IMG/VR virus record: IMGVR_UViG_3300037042_000622
Coordinates: 1 to 35,602 of that record
Length of the DNA: 35,602 nt
Strand: one strand, 5' to 3'
Origin: a virus
How positions within the stretch are numbered: position 1 is the first letter of the stretch; each line of letters begins with the position of its first letter. Below are positions 20,298 to 28,628 of this stretch, one piece after another. The position numbers and the translations under genes are program-made. The notes beneath the pieces are model-generated. The model was not told where the DNA came from. It searched no databases and worked only from the letters and a program-made list of their open reading frames with translations.

Positions 20298-21924
20298 CAT
20301 TGTCTAGTGATTCTTGATCAAAAACTTCGCCTTGGTGTGACATCATCATAGATCTTCTTATGCCATGTTCAGTAGCACCTTTTGCTCTTTTTTCTGCAAA
20401 TAGTTTTCTCCATAAAGCATCATCTGGAACTGATACAATATTTCCACTTGCATCCTCTATTCCTCCAAGTAACCCATTTTCTAATCTTGGTATGCTTGTA
20501 CCATAACTAAAATGATTCATTGCTGGAGTAACTACTTTCCCAGATACGTCAGATTGAAATATTGTTTTCCCAGAAGCTCCAGTATATAAATCTGGCTCTG
20601 ACATAATTATTCGTGTATCTTCATAAGATGGAAATCCTAATTTTTTATATTTATCAAGACCCATTTTTTCAATTATTACTTTTCTTAAATTGCCTGCACT
20701 TGATGTGCTTGTGCCTTGCAATAATTCATTAGCAATATTTTCATCTGTTACACCAGAAAAATTCTTATATGGATATGTAACTTTAACTACACCGGTTTTT
20801 GGATTTTTAACGGTATGTGGAGTGTTTTGTATTTCTATATTTAATTGTCTAATAGCATCTTTTGAAGGATTTAATTTTTTTAACTGACCAATCATTCCTT
20901 GAGCTACATGATGTGAAAAATTAATTCCTTCTGGCGCTAATGATTGATACACACCAAGCACATCTTTACCTGTGTCAGCATATTTTTCAAAGTTATTAAC
21001 TTTTGATTTAGCAGCACTTAACTCACTTCCCCATCCAATATTATTATCAAAGTTTTCTTTAATAAATGGAAATTTATTACCACCTTGCCTTTCAACTTCC
21101 ATTGGCAATTCAGTATATGGATCTACTAATTTATTTCCTGCAATTTGTTGTACTTTCCCACCTGTACGTGCCATATCCCCAGCAACTGGAACTAATATTT
21201 TGTTTAATAAAATTTCAGGATGAATTCCTTTTCTTTCAACAAAAGTATAATGATCTGGACTTACAACATCACCAGTACCACTATATTTAAGCGTTTCCCT
21301 AGTATTAAATGCAGGTATTTGCATACCTTTAGTAAACTTAGTAACTGCTGATTTTTCTGCTGATGTTAATGAATCTAAAGTTCTATTTGGATATAAGATT
21401 TCATGATATGGAATGCCATTAATATTTGGTACAGCATACATATTCATGTCTGGAACAATTTTACCAAGTACACCTGTGCCTGTATCAACTTGCCTTAATG
21501 CCTCTTTACCTAAATACTTAGCACCTTTTACTACACCTTTTGCTGCTGTACCTGCGAATGGTATTGCATTAATTGGGTCTAATAATATGCTTGCTGCATC
21601 TTGTATTCTTTGATCACCTAGTGACATTGATTGATAGTTAGCAGGTGCTTGTGAAACAGTATAGTTTTGTTTTGGTTTAGGAGTAATAGGCTGAAACATT
21701 TTTACAAATGGATCGTTAGATGCTTCTGCACCAATGGCACGAACCGTATTAGGCACGTTAACGTATGCATTATTTGCCATTTGACGCAACTGCGTACCAA
21801 TACTACCTAATATATCAACATTAGATAAAGGATTAGGATTATAGTTAGAGCCATAGTTGATATTGTCACTAGGCTTGCGTTTATTGCCTAGGACTCTATC
21901 TAATTCTTCTTGTGTAATTGCCAT
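20269..21924 (-). CDS. Large unknown phage protein, last late gene
   Basis: 551 residues. Residues 1-100 are Asn/Pro/Gln-rich; a hydrophobic Gly/Ala stretch (about 110-140) follows. The body has conserved-looking blocks: HEILYPNRTLDSLT, VAGDMARTGGKVQQI, LAPEGINFSHHVAQGM, LGFPSYEDTRIIMSEP and SYGTSIPRLENGLLGG. Proteins with this plan recur in phages without a known role. Late position after lysozyme suggests a virion-delivered protein or host-directed effector, but this is only inference. No signal peptide and no obvious catalytic motif. Confidence 0.6.
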   Translation of the reverse strand: MAITQEELDRVLGNKRKPSDNINYGSNYNPNPLSNVDILGSIGTQLRQMANNAYVNVPNTVRAIGAEASNDPFVKMFQPITPKPKQNYTVSQAPANYQSMSLGDQRIQDAASILLDPINAIPFAGTAAKGVVKGAKYLGKEALRQVDTGTGVLGKIVPDMNMYAVPNINGIPYHEILYPNRTLDSLTSAEKSAVTKFTKGMQIPAFNTRETLKYSGTGDVVSPDHYTFVERKGIHPEILLNKILVPVAGDMARTGGKVQQIAGNKLVDPYTELPMEVERQGGNKFPFIKENFDNNIGWGSELSAAKSKVNNFEKYADTGKDVLGVYQSLAPEGINFSHHVAQGMIGQLKKLNPSKDAIRQLNIEIQNTPHTVKNPKTGVVKVTYPYKNFSGVTDENIANELLQGTSTSSAGNLRKVIIEKMGLDKYKKLGFPSYEDTRIIMSEPDLYTGASGKTIFQSDVSGKVVTPAMNHFSYGTSIPRLENGLLGGIEDASGNIVSVPDDALWRKLFAEKRAKGATEHGIRRSMMMSHQGEVFDQESLDNVMKILGYAK

Positions 21925-21927
21925 AAC

Positions 21928-22419
21928 TTATCCTCTAAATAATGCTGCTTCGTCTTTACGTCTGTTATCTAAACCTTTTAAGACCTTGCCACCAGCCTTG
22001 TTATACTTGAGTAGACTTTCAATAGCCGTGATTTTATCCCCACGCAAAAGCGCCTGACGGACGGTTGACCTCTGAAAGCGCCCCATACCAATATTAAAAC
22101 ACAGGCTAAGTACAGCATCGTATTCATTCTGTGAAAGTCGTATAGGTAGATAACGGGCAAGCCCTCGTTCAAATCGTGCGACATCCTTAGCCAATAATGC
22201 GTCAACTTCTTCCTCACTCCATCTGCGATTGTCTTCAGGCTTTAATGCCCATGCTTTACGTCTAGCCATGCCTTCTATGTTAGATGGTATTTTAGCCTGT
22301 TCTGGGTACATTACGCTACCAACACCAATAGTCCAGAGTTTAGCCGGACATTGGTATGGTTTGTATCTCACACCTTCATGGTGCTTCAACATTTTAAATA
22401 GTTCTTTACTTGCCTTCAC
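21928..22419 (-). CDS. Endolysin, GH24 lysozyme
   Basis: 163 residues if started at GTG 22419 (KASKELFKMLKHHEGVRYKP), the usual family start; a TTG at 22446 would add 9 residues. The catalytic plan is Glu15, Cys24 and Thr30 in HHEGVRYKPYQCPAKLWT. Cys stands where T4 lysozyme has Asp20, as in other CPA-type phage lysozymes. The C-terminus has LSQNEYDAVLSLCFNIGMG and GLDNRRKDEAALF. It degrades peptidoglycan. No signal peptide is seen, so release depends on the holin encoded just upstream, which it overlaps by 14 bases. Confidence 0.92.
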   Translation of the reverse strand: MKASKELFKMLKHHEGVRYKPYQCPAKLWTIGVGSVMYPEQAKIPSNIEGMARRKAWALKPEDNRRWSEEEVDALLAKDVARFERGLARYLPIRLSQNEYDAVLSLCFNIGMGRFQRSTVRQALLRGDKITAIESLLKYNKAGGKVLKGLDNRRKDEAALFRG

Positions 22420-22903
22420 GGTGTTTTTCCCATTGACGTGAGCCAAAGTAGAAGCCGATTATACTGGAAACTATAGCCATTTCGTCATCAGAGAATACAA
22501 GGTTCATGGCAGTAGTAAACTCTACACCAGTATAGATTGCCCAAGCAAGACCAGCAATATCAACAAGCACTAGTAAGCCAACAAAGGTAAATGCAATGTA
22601 TGGTCGCACCTTGCCGTTAAGGTCAACAACTGATTGTGATGCCTTGTCCATGATTTTCATGTCATGTGCATATAGCGCCTCACGCTCTTGTGCGTAAGTC
22701 TGCATCTCAACTTCATCTAGCTTAATAGCCTCAATCTTTTCTTGTGATGCAAAGCCAGCAGCAGCCATAGCAGCTTCACGTTCTGTCTGCAAACGAGCCA
22801 TAGCCATCTCATGCTTTTGGTCACCTTTCTGCTGAAAGAAACCTAATAGACTTGGTAAGGCTGAAGAGCCAATACCTAATAGACCTGATATGATTGATAA
22901 CAT
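22406..22903 (-). CDS. Holin-like membrane protein
   Basis: 165 residues. A short hydrophobic N-terminus (MLSIISGLLGIGSSALPSLL) is followed by a long charged helix (about 25-95) and two membrane spans: RPYIAFTFVGLLVLVDIAGLAWAI split by a short loop, and AIVSSIIGFYFGSRQW near the end. The RPY...FW/YFGSR plan is common in phage proteins beside lysozymes and is taken as a holin. AGGAA lies 7 bases before the ATG. Directly upstream of the endolysin. Confidence 0.7.
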   Translation of the reverse strand: MLSIISGLLGIGSSALPSLLGFFQQKGDQKHEMAMARLQTEREAAMAAAGFASQEKIEAIKLDEVEMQTYAQEREALYAHDMKIMDKASQSVVDLNGKVRPYIAFTFVGLLVLVDIAGLAWAIYTGVEFTTAMNLVFSDDEMAIVSSIIGFYFGSRQWEKHREGK

Positions 22904-22905
22904 AA

Positions 22906-23376
22906 TTAATTTCCTAGTGGGTTAGATGTAGCTCGTTTGAGCGATTTAAGTTGTGATTCTATGCCTTCTCTTGTAGCTTTCATCTCTTCACGCACACCCA
23001 TTAAAGATGCTGCCGTTTCACGCACGTTACCGTTAGTGATCGCCTTGGCTTCGTTAGCTGTACCAATGGCATTTGATACCTTCTCTTGCATAGACACCAA
23101 TTGATTTGATGTCGTTACCATAGAGTCTTTAACTGTGTTGACTGACGTTTGTTGTGCAGCCAGTTGAACCTTTAATGCGTTAACCTCTGCCTTTAGTTCT
23201 GCATCGTCATAAGGCTTGTTAGCCTCAATCATTTCAGTCGCAGCTATAACACGGTTGTAGGTCGTTATTCCTACGTAGGCTGTCCCACCTATCGCTGGCA
23301 AGATTATTGAAAGCGTCAGAAATATTGCCTTCACTGATAAGTTGGAGTAAGACTCCTTGATTTCCTCTAAGCTCAT
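22906..23376 (-). CDS. Membrane-anchored coiled-coil protein (spanin-like?)
   Basis: 156 residues. One membrane span (VKAIFLTLSIILPAIGGTAY, about 15-37) is followed by a long coiled coil to the end. This topology recalls inner-membrane spanins, though size and motifs do not prove it. AGGAG lies 7 bases before the ATG. The first 143 bases lie inside the end of the secreted-protein gene in another frame. A lysis or tail-base role is plausible; the next gene is the holin. Confidence 0.55.
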   Translation of the reverse strand: MSLEEIKESYSNLSVKAIFLTLSIILPAIGGTAYVGITTYNRVIAATEMIEANKPYDDAELKAEVNALKVQLAAQQTSVNTVKDSMVTTSNQLVSMQEKVSNAIGTANEAKAITNGNVRETAASLMGVREEMKATREGIESQLKSLKRATSNPLGN

Positions 23377-24649
23377 ACGGTAACTCCTGTTGATATTCCA
23401 TTGCCTCGTTCAACTGAACTTGTTGAATCTGCATTGGTTTGTTTAAAATTTCTAGGCTCATCACTACCCCAAACCCTGGAACTAACGTCTTCCCTGCTGG
23501 CACTTGTGCTGGCGAGGTATTCTGCGTACTCCCTTGCGAGGTAGTCGTTGGCGCACTCACGGCTGGTTGTGATGGTGGTGTACTTGTGCTTCCTGACGAG
23601 GCTGTTGGCGGTGGTGCTGCTGCCGGTGGCGGAGGCGCTTCTGCTGGAGGTGGCGCTTCTGGCGGTGGTGGTGCAGCTTCCGCAGGTACTTCCGGTGGAG
23701 GCTCTGGTGGTGGCTCTGGCGCAGGTGCAATAGGCATTGCTTCCGGCATCGCAGTCGCACTTAAAGGGCTGGCTGGATTTACCGGACTGCTCATGTTTGT
23801 TGGATTCGTTGCGCTCTTTACACAAGCGTCTTGTGATTGCATCCAATCGTTCCATTGCGGTTCGCTGTATGGTGTAGAGCAAGTTGAAACTCTGTTTTCT
23901 GTTATTGAGCCAATGTAACCATCTTGACATGCTAAAGTCCTAGTTTGTGTTGATGAAGAACAGGTTGCCGGATTTGGTGTGCATGAATTTGACACCGTTG
24001 TCCATATACCTTCTACCGGTTGACCGTATGGGTCAGAACACGTATTTGTTTTTGCTTCCTGTATTTGCCCAGAAAAGTTTTGTGGGCAAGCTAATGTTTT
24101 GTTTTCAACGGTTGTTTGGCACGTTGGTGGCGCTGCTTGGCACGACCTTGAGATTTCAAACCATCCGGAGTCAACAGGGCTGCCGTATGGGTCTGGGCAG
24201 TTTTGTTCTCTTTTAAATGTGACCGTGCCGATTTGGTTATCCCCACAGGTTTGCCTTTCTTCTGTTTCTGCACTATAGGTGCAAGATGGAGGATTTGGGC
24301 TACAGTTGTTTGAAGTAGTAATCCAATCTGTAAAACTTTGGCTTTGACATTGATAAGTTCTAGTTTGGTTGACTGCACCAGAATGATTAGGCTGGCAAGC
24401 AAGAGTTTGATTTTCAACACGGTCTGTACAATCTGGAATGACAGGCGCTGACATAAAATCACAAGCTGGGTCATTTGGGCGGTGAGGACACCAAGCAATC
24501 CTAAGAGCTTCTTGGTTATCAATGCCGTTGCATTGCAAATTAGTGACGTAGCCTTCTGGAGAAGGTTTGTAAGAACAGCTCCAAGCATATACATCATTGC
24601 TCCTTAGAATTGTTAGGAATAGGAGTAATAAGAACGAACTCTTTACCAT
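23234..24649 (-). CDS. Secreted protein with four Cys-rich repeats and a proline tract
   Basis: 471 residues from ATG 24649. The signal peptide is KSSFLLLLFLTILRSNDVYA, cut near residue 22. Residues 74-276 form four repeats of about 50 residues, each with the plan C...(V/T)(E/Q)x(Q/K)TLAC...G...C...W...C, resembling thrombospondin type-1-like modules. Residues 305-350 are Pro/Ala/Glu-rich (PEPPPEPPPE, APPPPEAPPP), a likely spacer. The C-terminal 90 residues include MQIQQVQLNEAMEYQQEL and end in PCYSCD. It is probably exported to the periplasm or cell surface; an adhesin, a superinfection factor or a lysis helper are options. Its last 143 bases overlap the next gene. Confidence 0.65.
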   Translation of the reverse strand: MVKSSFLLLLFLTILRSNDVYAWSCSYKPSPEGYVTNLQCNGIDNQEALRIAWCPHRPNDPACDFMSAPVIPDCTDRVENQTLACQPNHSGAVNQTRTYQCQSQSFTDWITTSNNCSPNPPSCTYSAETEERQTCGDNQIGTVTFKREQNCPDPYGSPVDSGWFEISRSCQAAPPTCQTTVENKTLACPQNFSGQIQEAKTNTCSDPYGQPVEGIWTTVSNSCTPNPATCSSSTQTRTLACQDGYIGSITENRVSTCSTPYSEPQWNDWMQSQDACVKSATNPTNMSSPVNPASPLSATAMPEAMPIAPAPEPPPEPPPEVPAEAAPPPPEAPPPAEAPPPPAAAPPPTASSGSTSTPPSQPAVSAPTTTSQGSTQNTSPAQVPAGKTLVPGFGVVMSLEILNKPMQIQQVQLNEAMEYQQELPYELRGNQGVLLQLISEGNISDAFNNLASDRWDSLRRNNDLQPCYSCD

Positions 24650-25061
24650 AAATATCTGCAAACCATTCTGGGTGTAAGTCATACCAAGCCTTTCTTGCTG
24701 CGTCACCAATAGCACCACCTATAGGACAAGGTGAGCCAGACATCTCCATAGCTATCCAATTCTCATGATTAGCTGCACAGGCTAACGATACTGCTGCTAC
24801 CTTTAGACCGCTATCACTTAGGAACTTAGCCCATCGTAATTTAACGCAATTGCTATCTGTTACCATCGTGCCACCGGCTACAGAAAATATCCCACCGTTG
24901 ACAGCACCGCTAATACCAATACTGCAAACATCTTGACTGAAAGCTGACATTGAAGGAGCGACAGCAGAGGACACAGGTTGACCTTTATAATTAATTGTCG
25001 TTTCATCGGCATTAGCTGTAGTTACAAATAATAAAATAAGAAAAAGTAATATATGTTTCAT
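24594..25061 (-). CDS. Secreted conserved phage protein
   Basis: 155 residues with a signal peptide (MKHILLFLILLFVTTANADE, cut near 19). The mature part has INYKGQPVSSAVAPSMSAFS, VCSIGISGAVNGGIFSVAGG, SLACAANHENWIAMEMSGSPC, a pattern seen in proteins near lysis or tail genes of several phages of Proteobacteria. Cysteines may form disulfides. Function unknown. The start shares bases with the previous stop (TAATG). Its end overlaps the next signal-peptide region by 56 bases. Confidence 0.6.
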   Translation of the reverse strand: MKHILLFLILLFVTTANADETTINYKGQPVSSAVAPSMSAFSQDVCSIGISGAVNGGIFSVAGGTMVTDSNCVKLRWAKFLSDSGLKVAAVSLACAANHENWIAMEMSGSPCPIGGAIGDAARKAWYDLHPEWFADIYGKEFVLITPIPNNSKEQ

Positions 25062-25249
25062 TATCCATCCAATTCAGGTCGTTCGTTTATCTGCATTGCT
25101 AAACCATCTACATCTTCAAAGATGCATACCTCGGACAAGTCATCTAAGAATATAACTAGCTCACCATCAAAGATACCTACCTCTTCAATGGTCTTGCCAA
25201 TCATGTGTTCAAAGTAGTCTTGCATTCCAAATAGTTTATGCACCGTCAT
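25061..25249 (-). CDS. Small acidic protein
   Basis: 62 residues from ATG 25249: a helix (TVHKLFGMQDYFEHMIG) then acidic strands (IEEVGIFDGELVIFLDD). It is overlapped at the start by the zinc-ribbon-like gene (stop at 25236) and at the end by the secreted-protein gene. Not recognised. Confidence 0.55.
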   Translation of the reverse strand: MTVHKLFGMQDYFEHMIGKTIEEVGIFDGELVIFLDDLSEVCIFEDVDGLAMQINERPELDG

Positions 25250-25397
25250 AATTAATCCCAATTAAATCGCCAGAATCTAATAGTTCATGTGTTAGCTCGT
25301 CTTCAGCTAGGCAGTTGTCACATACTGTTTCATCACCCTGCTCATTAATAATAAATGCTTGCCGACACTTCTCGCATAATGCAATGCGATTAATCAT
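25236..25397 (-). CDS. Small zinc-ribbon-like protein
   Basis: 53 residues from ATG 25397. Two CxxC pairs (LCEKCRQAF and TVCDNCLAEDE) form a likely zinc ribbon; the rest is acidic (EDELTHELLDSGD). An in-frame upstream extension covers the next gene in another frame and is rejected. It starts 8 bases after the 58-residue gene's stop. Role unknown. Confidence 0.6.
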   Translation of the reverse strand: MINRIALCEKCRQAFIINEQGDETVCDNCLAEDELTHELLDSGDLIGINYDGA

Positions 25398-25405
25398 GAC
25401 TTGTT

Positions 25406-25582
25406 TCACTTTATTACCCAGCCGTGTGCAGCAGCGTAGGCATACAGAAACATACCTAGAGCCACCGATGTGATACCACGTAATGTCCACTTACCAACCG
25501 TAGCAAATTGCTTGTCTAACCACTCGGAAATAGCCTCTTTGAATGCTGCTTTGTGTAATTCTTTTTGTTCTTCTGGAGTCAT
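25406..25582 (-). CDS. 58-residue single-span membrane protein
   Basis: A charged helix (MTPEEQKELHKAAFKEAISEW) and a membrane span (GITSVALGMFLYAYAAAHGW). It lies 9 bases before the ejection-protein stop on the leftward path. The plan, helix then membrane span, is common in small phage proteins near lysis genes; function unknown. Confidence 0.55.
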   Translation of the reverse strand: MTPEEQKELHKAAFKEAISEWLDKQFATVGKWTLRGITSVALGMFLYAYAAAHGWVIK

Positions 25583-25591
25583 GCTAATTCC

Positions 25592-27364
25592 TTATTGTTG
25601 AGATAAAATACCGCCAAGTAAGCCACTTGATGGAGATAAGTATTTTAATTTTTCTTGGTCAATAATGCCTTGGCTAAGAAACCTATTTACATTGCCAGTA
25701 CCAGTCATAGCATTAATAACCGGTGTGCTAGTATAGGCTTTTGTAGCCATGCTAAATGGCAGACTTAATAAAAAGTCAGTAGGTGATGGCACGACAGACC
25801 GAGTAGCAGTACCAGAATCACCAACAAGAGGTTTAAATGCTTGAGCAAATCTAGCAGCATTGTATAAATCCGTATTGTTTTTATTAAACAAGAACCCAGC
25901 TCTATCTTTTTGTTGCAATAATCCTGATAATGCAACACCATTTATATCACCGCTTGATGGATTTATCACACCGCTTCGTTGAGTAAGTAGCATTAAGTTT
26001 CTATATTGATTTCTAGCGTCTGCAAACTCTTGGGCAGTTTTGCCTTTTAGACCTTGCTGCAATATATCATCTACATAATCTTTGACTTTAAATAAAGCTA
26101 AACCTAATTCTCTATCACCAGATTGAGTTGTCATATTATTTGATGCAACACGACCAATTTTGCTAGCTAAATCTTGCGCTTGTTTACCTGTAATTTGATT
26201 TTTAGTTGCATAGTCTAGTAATTTATTAACTAATGGGTTGTTTGCAACAGTAGCAACACCTTCAAACTCATCCTCTATGGCAGCAATCTTATTTAAAAAA
26301 TCATCTGGATTAATTATTCTTGGCTTATCATCTGCAACTAATTTATACACACCGCCTATTCTTTGTTGAGCTTTGCCAAGTAAAGCTGCATCTACTACAT
26401 CAGATTTTTCGCCAATAGCTTTTGCAGCAACACGATTTAAAACAGTTTGATTTTTTGCTTTGATTTCATTGAATGTACCAGAAGTCATTGGTTGTGATTC
26501 TAACTTAGCTTCTAATTGTTGTAATGATTTTGAACCTGTAGCTTGACCAGGTGTTACTTTAAATCCTAGTTGAGTGCCTTTTTTTAATGCTTCTTTTCTT
26601 GATGCATTTAATCCGGCAGATACATCATCTCCAACATATCCATAGTTATAACCACCTCCAACACCTCTAGCTAATGCTTCACCAGATAATTCAGCTTCTG
26701 CTTGACTAGCAGCTTGTTGTCCTAAATTTTGTGTTGCTTGCTGTGTAGGTCTACTTAATACTTTCGTTAAGACATTACCTATTTTTTGACCAACAACACC
26801 ACCGCCAGCACCAATTCCTGTATTTGCTAAACGAGATTCATCACCTGCTGTTGGAGTTAAAAATCCAGTTAATGCCCCCAATGCTGCTGCACCACCATAA
26901 GTATTTGCTCCCGGAATAAATGCTGCTGGCGCTAATCCTAAAACTTGCCCAGTTATATTCCCAGCTTGACCAGCAGTAGTATTTAATAATGGCGCATTTG
27001 CTTTTCTAGAAGCTATAATATCTTGTTCTGTTGGTAAGCCTAAAATATCTGATGCTGTACCACCACGATTACCAGTAATATCTTGACCAAGACCCTTTGA
27101 TGGAGGAGAAACAAATTCCAATCCTTCACGTAATCTTTGACCTAATCCACGACCAATATTTGATAATCCAACACCAACACCAGAAGCAAATCTTTTTCCT
27201 GTTGACATATCTTGTATTGGATTTGCTGGTGCAACATTTTTAGTAGCTGGTGTTTTGATAAATTCTTTTTGTGCATACGCTAACACATCTTTTTCTGATG
27301 CATTATCTGGAGCTGTTATTGTGTAAGTTTCACCAGAAGGTGATGTTATTTCAAATTGCGCCAT
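25592..27364 (-). CDS. Large internal virion / DNA-ejection protein
   Basis: 590 residues from ATG 27364 (AGGTGG upstream). Residues 2-30 (FEITSPSGETYTITAPDNASEKDVLAYAQKEF) match the short leader domain that begins many podovirus internal proteins. A Gly/Ala-rich stretch (about 150-200) suggests a membrane-active part. A helical C-terminal half follows (EFADARNQYRNLMLL, GLLQQKDRAGFLF). P22 gp16-like proteins are ejected ahead of the DNA. Its start overlaps the stop of the upstream ejection gene region by coupling (TAATATG). Confidence 0.65.
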   Translation of the reverse strand: MAQFEITSPSGETYTITAPDNASEKDVLAYAQKEFIKTPATKNVAPANPIQDMSTGKRFASGVGVGLSNIGRGLGQRLREGLEFVSPPSKGLGQDITGNRGGTASDILGLPTEQDIIASRKANAPLLNTTAGQAGNITGQVLGLAPAAFIPGANTYGGAAALGALTGFLTPTAGDESRLANTGIGAGGGVVGQKIGNVLTKVLSRPTQQATQNLGQQAASQAEAELSGEALARGVGGGYNYGYVGDDVSAGLNASRKEALKKGTQLGFKVTPGQATGSKSLQQLEAKLESQPMTSGTFNEIKAKNQTVLNRVAAKAIGEKSDVVDAALLGKAQQRIGGVYKLVADDKPRIINPDDFLNKIAAIEDEFEGVATVANNPLVNKLLDYATKNQITGKQAQDLASKIGRVASNNMTTQSGDRELGLALFKVKDYVDDILQQGLKGKTAQEFADARNQYRNLMLLTQRSGVINPSSGDINGVALSGLLQQKDRAGFLFNKNNTDLYNAARFAQAFKPLVGDSGTATRSVVPSPTDFLLSLPFSMATKAYTSTPVINAMTGTGNVNRFLSQGIIDQEKLKYLSPSSGLLGGILSQQ

Positions 27365-27365
27365 A

Positions 27366-28625
27366 TTATCCACCTACTTTTTTAATTGACCAGCCTTGTT
27401 GTGTCGGTGTAGAACCACCTTTGCCACTTTCTAACAACATACCCTCTTCTGCTACTCTGCGTAATTCTTTTTTCAATAATCTAGTTTCGTAAGTGTCATT
27501 TAATTGTGGGAAATATTTTTTATCTTCTCTTGCAAATTCAGCATCTCCAATAACTGCTCCAGACTCTTTACGCAAATTAGCTGTAATCCAGTTTTCTTTT
27601 AATGCTTCAATTTTTTGTCTATTTTCACCGATACCAGCTTCAGCTATTTCAGAAGTTAATCCAAATGAAGGTATTGACCTTAAAGTTTGTGCAATTCTAC
27701 TTGGATTTCCTACATAATCTTCTAATGTCATTGGTGAGCCATCTTCATTTAATAAAGGCTGTTTTGTAGACTTATCAATCATAGGAACATTAAATTTTTG
27801 AGATGCAAAACTCATTCTTTTGTAAAAATTAGCAGCTTTACCTTGACCTTCAGTTAATGGTTTTTCTTCAAATTTAGGCTCATAAACAGTTGGTTTACCT
27901 GTTGTAGCATCAATGGCAGCCATCCCCGGTTTATTGGGCACATAAATTGCTTTACCATTTTTATCTGTTTGAATAGAATAAGAAGGCTCAGTAGGTTTTG
28001 TAGGTGCTAGTGCTTTAGGAACTTCTCTAATAGTTTGTCCTGTAACAGCATCAACTATTAAAATTTTATTTCCAGCATCAATTTCTTTTGTAGTTCTATC
28101 TTTTGTTTCAGTTCCACCAATTAAAGATACCCCAGTTTCAGTCATTTGATACCTTTGACCTTTATCTGTTGGTAAGCCGTATGCTGTAGTTTGTTCTGGT
28201 GTAAGTATATTAAATGCTTTTTGTGGTTTTAATGACGCAGCAACATATTGTTCTGGAGCAATTTCAGCAGCTAGACGCTCTTTTGGGTCAGCAATGCCAC
28301 TAATCATGTCTTGAACTTTAACATCTCTAGCTTGTTTACGCTGTAAGTCATCAATCTTTTGTTGCATCATGTAGTCTTGCGTGGCAGTATCATAGACACC
28401 TTGTGCGCCTGTCATACCTGCCTGTAGTGATTGACCGATGATACGACCAAGACCTAAGTTTTGATTCTTAGGAGCTGCTAGGTAACCTAAAACAGCATTG
28501 GCGATACCAGTAGTAGCTGCACGACCTTTTAACTTATCTACAGCATCTTGACCGAGCAGACCGCCCAAATACTCTGGTGGTGTTGAACCAAAGCCACTTA
28601 AATAATCTAATAATCCGTTTGCCAT
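27366..28625 (-). CDS. Internal virion / DNA-ejection protein
   Basis: 419 residues. It begins MANGLLDYLSGFGSTPPEY, with Gly/Ala/Leu helices to about 90, then a Gln/Lys-rich region. The middle is Pro/Thr/Lys-rich beta sequence with repeated short units (KGQRYQMTETGVS, KNGKAIYVPNKPG). The C-terminal block NWITANLRKESGAVIGDAEF with KKYFPQLNDTYE occurs in many podovirus ejection proteins. It is packed between two other ejection genes. P22 gp20 is the nearest analogue by position. Confidence 0.65.
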   Translation of the reverse strand: MANGLLDYLSGFGSTPPEYLGGLLGQDAVDKLKGRAATTGIANAVLGYLAAPKNQNLGLGRIIGQSLQAGMTGAQGVYDTATQDYMMQQKIDDLQRKQARDVKVQDMISGIADPKERLAAEIAPEQYVAASLKPQKAFNILTPEQTTAYGLPTDKGQRYQMTETGVSLIGGTETKDRTTKEIDAGNKILIVDAVTGQTIREVPKALAPTKPTEPSYSIQTDKNGKAIYVPNKPGMAAIDATTGKPTVYEPKFEEKPLTEGQGKAANFYKRMSFASQKFNVPMIDKSTKQPLLNEDGSPMTLEDYVGNPSRIAQTLRSIPSFGLTSEIAEAGIGENRQKIEALKENWITANLRKESGAVIGDAEFAREDKKYFPQLNDTYETRLLKKELRRVAEEGMLLESGKGGSTPTQQGWSIKKVGG

Positions 28626-28628
28626 ATA

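Noticed and set aside
23373-23930. A 185-codon leftward frame and an opposite 159-codon frame (23439-23918) over the proline tract
   Set aside because: Both are low-complexity shadows (Ser/Thr/Arg- or Gly/Ala-rich) of the Pro/Ala/Glu repeat of the secreted protein.
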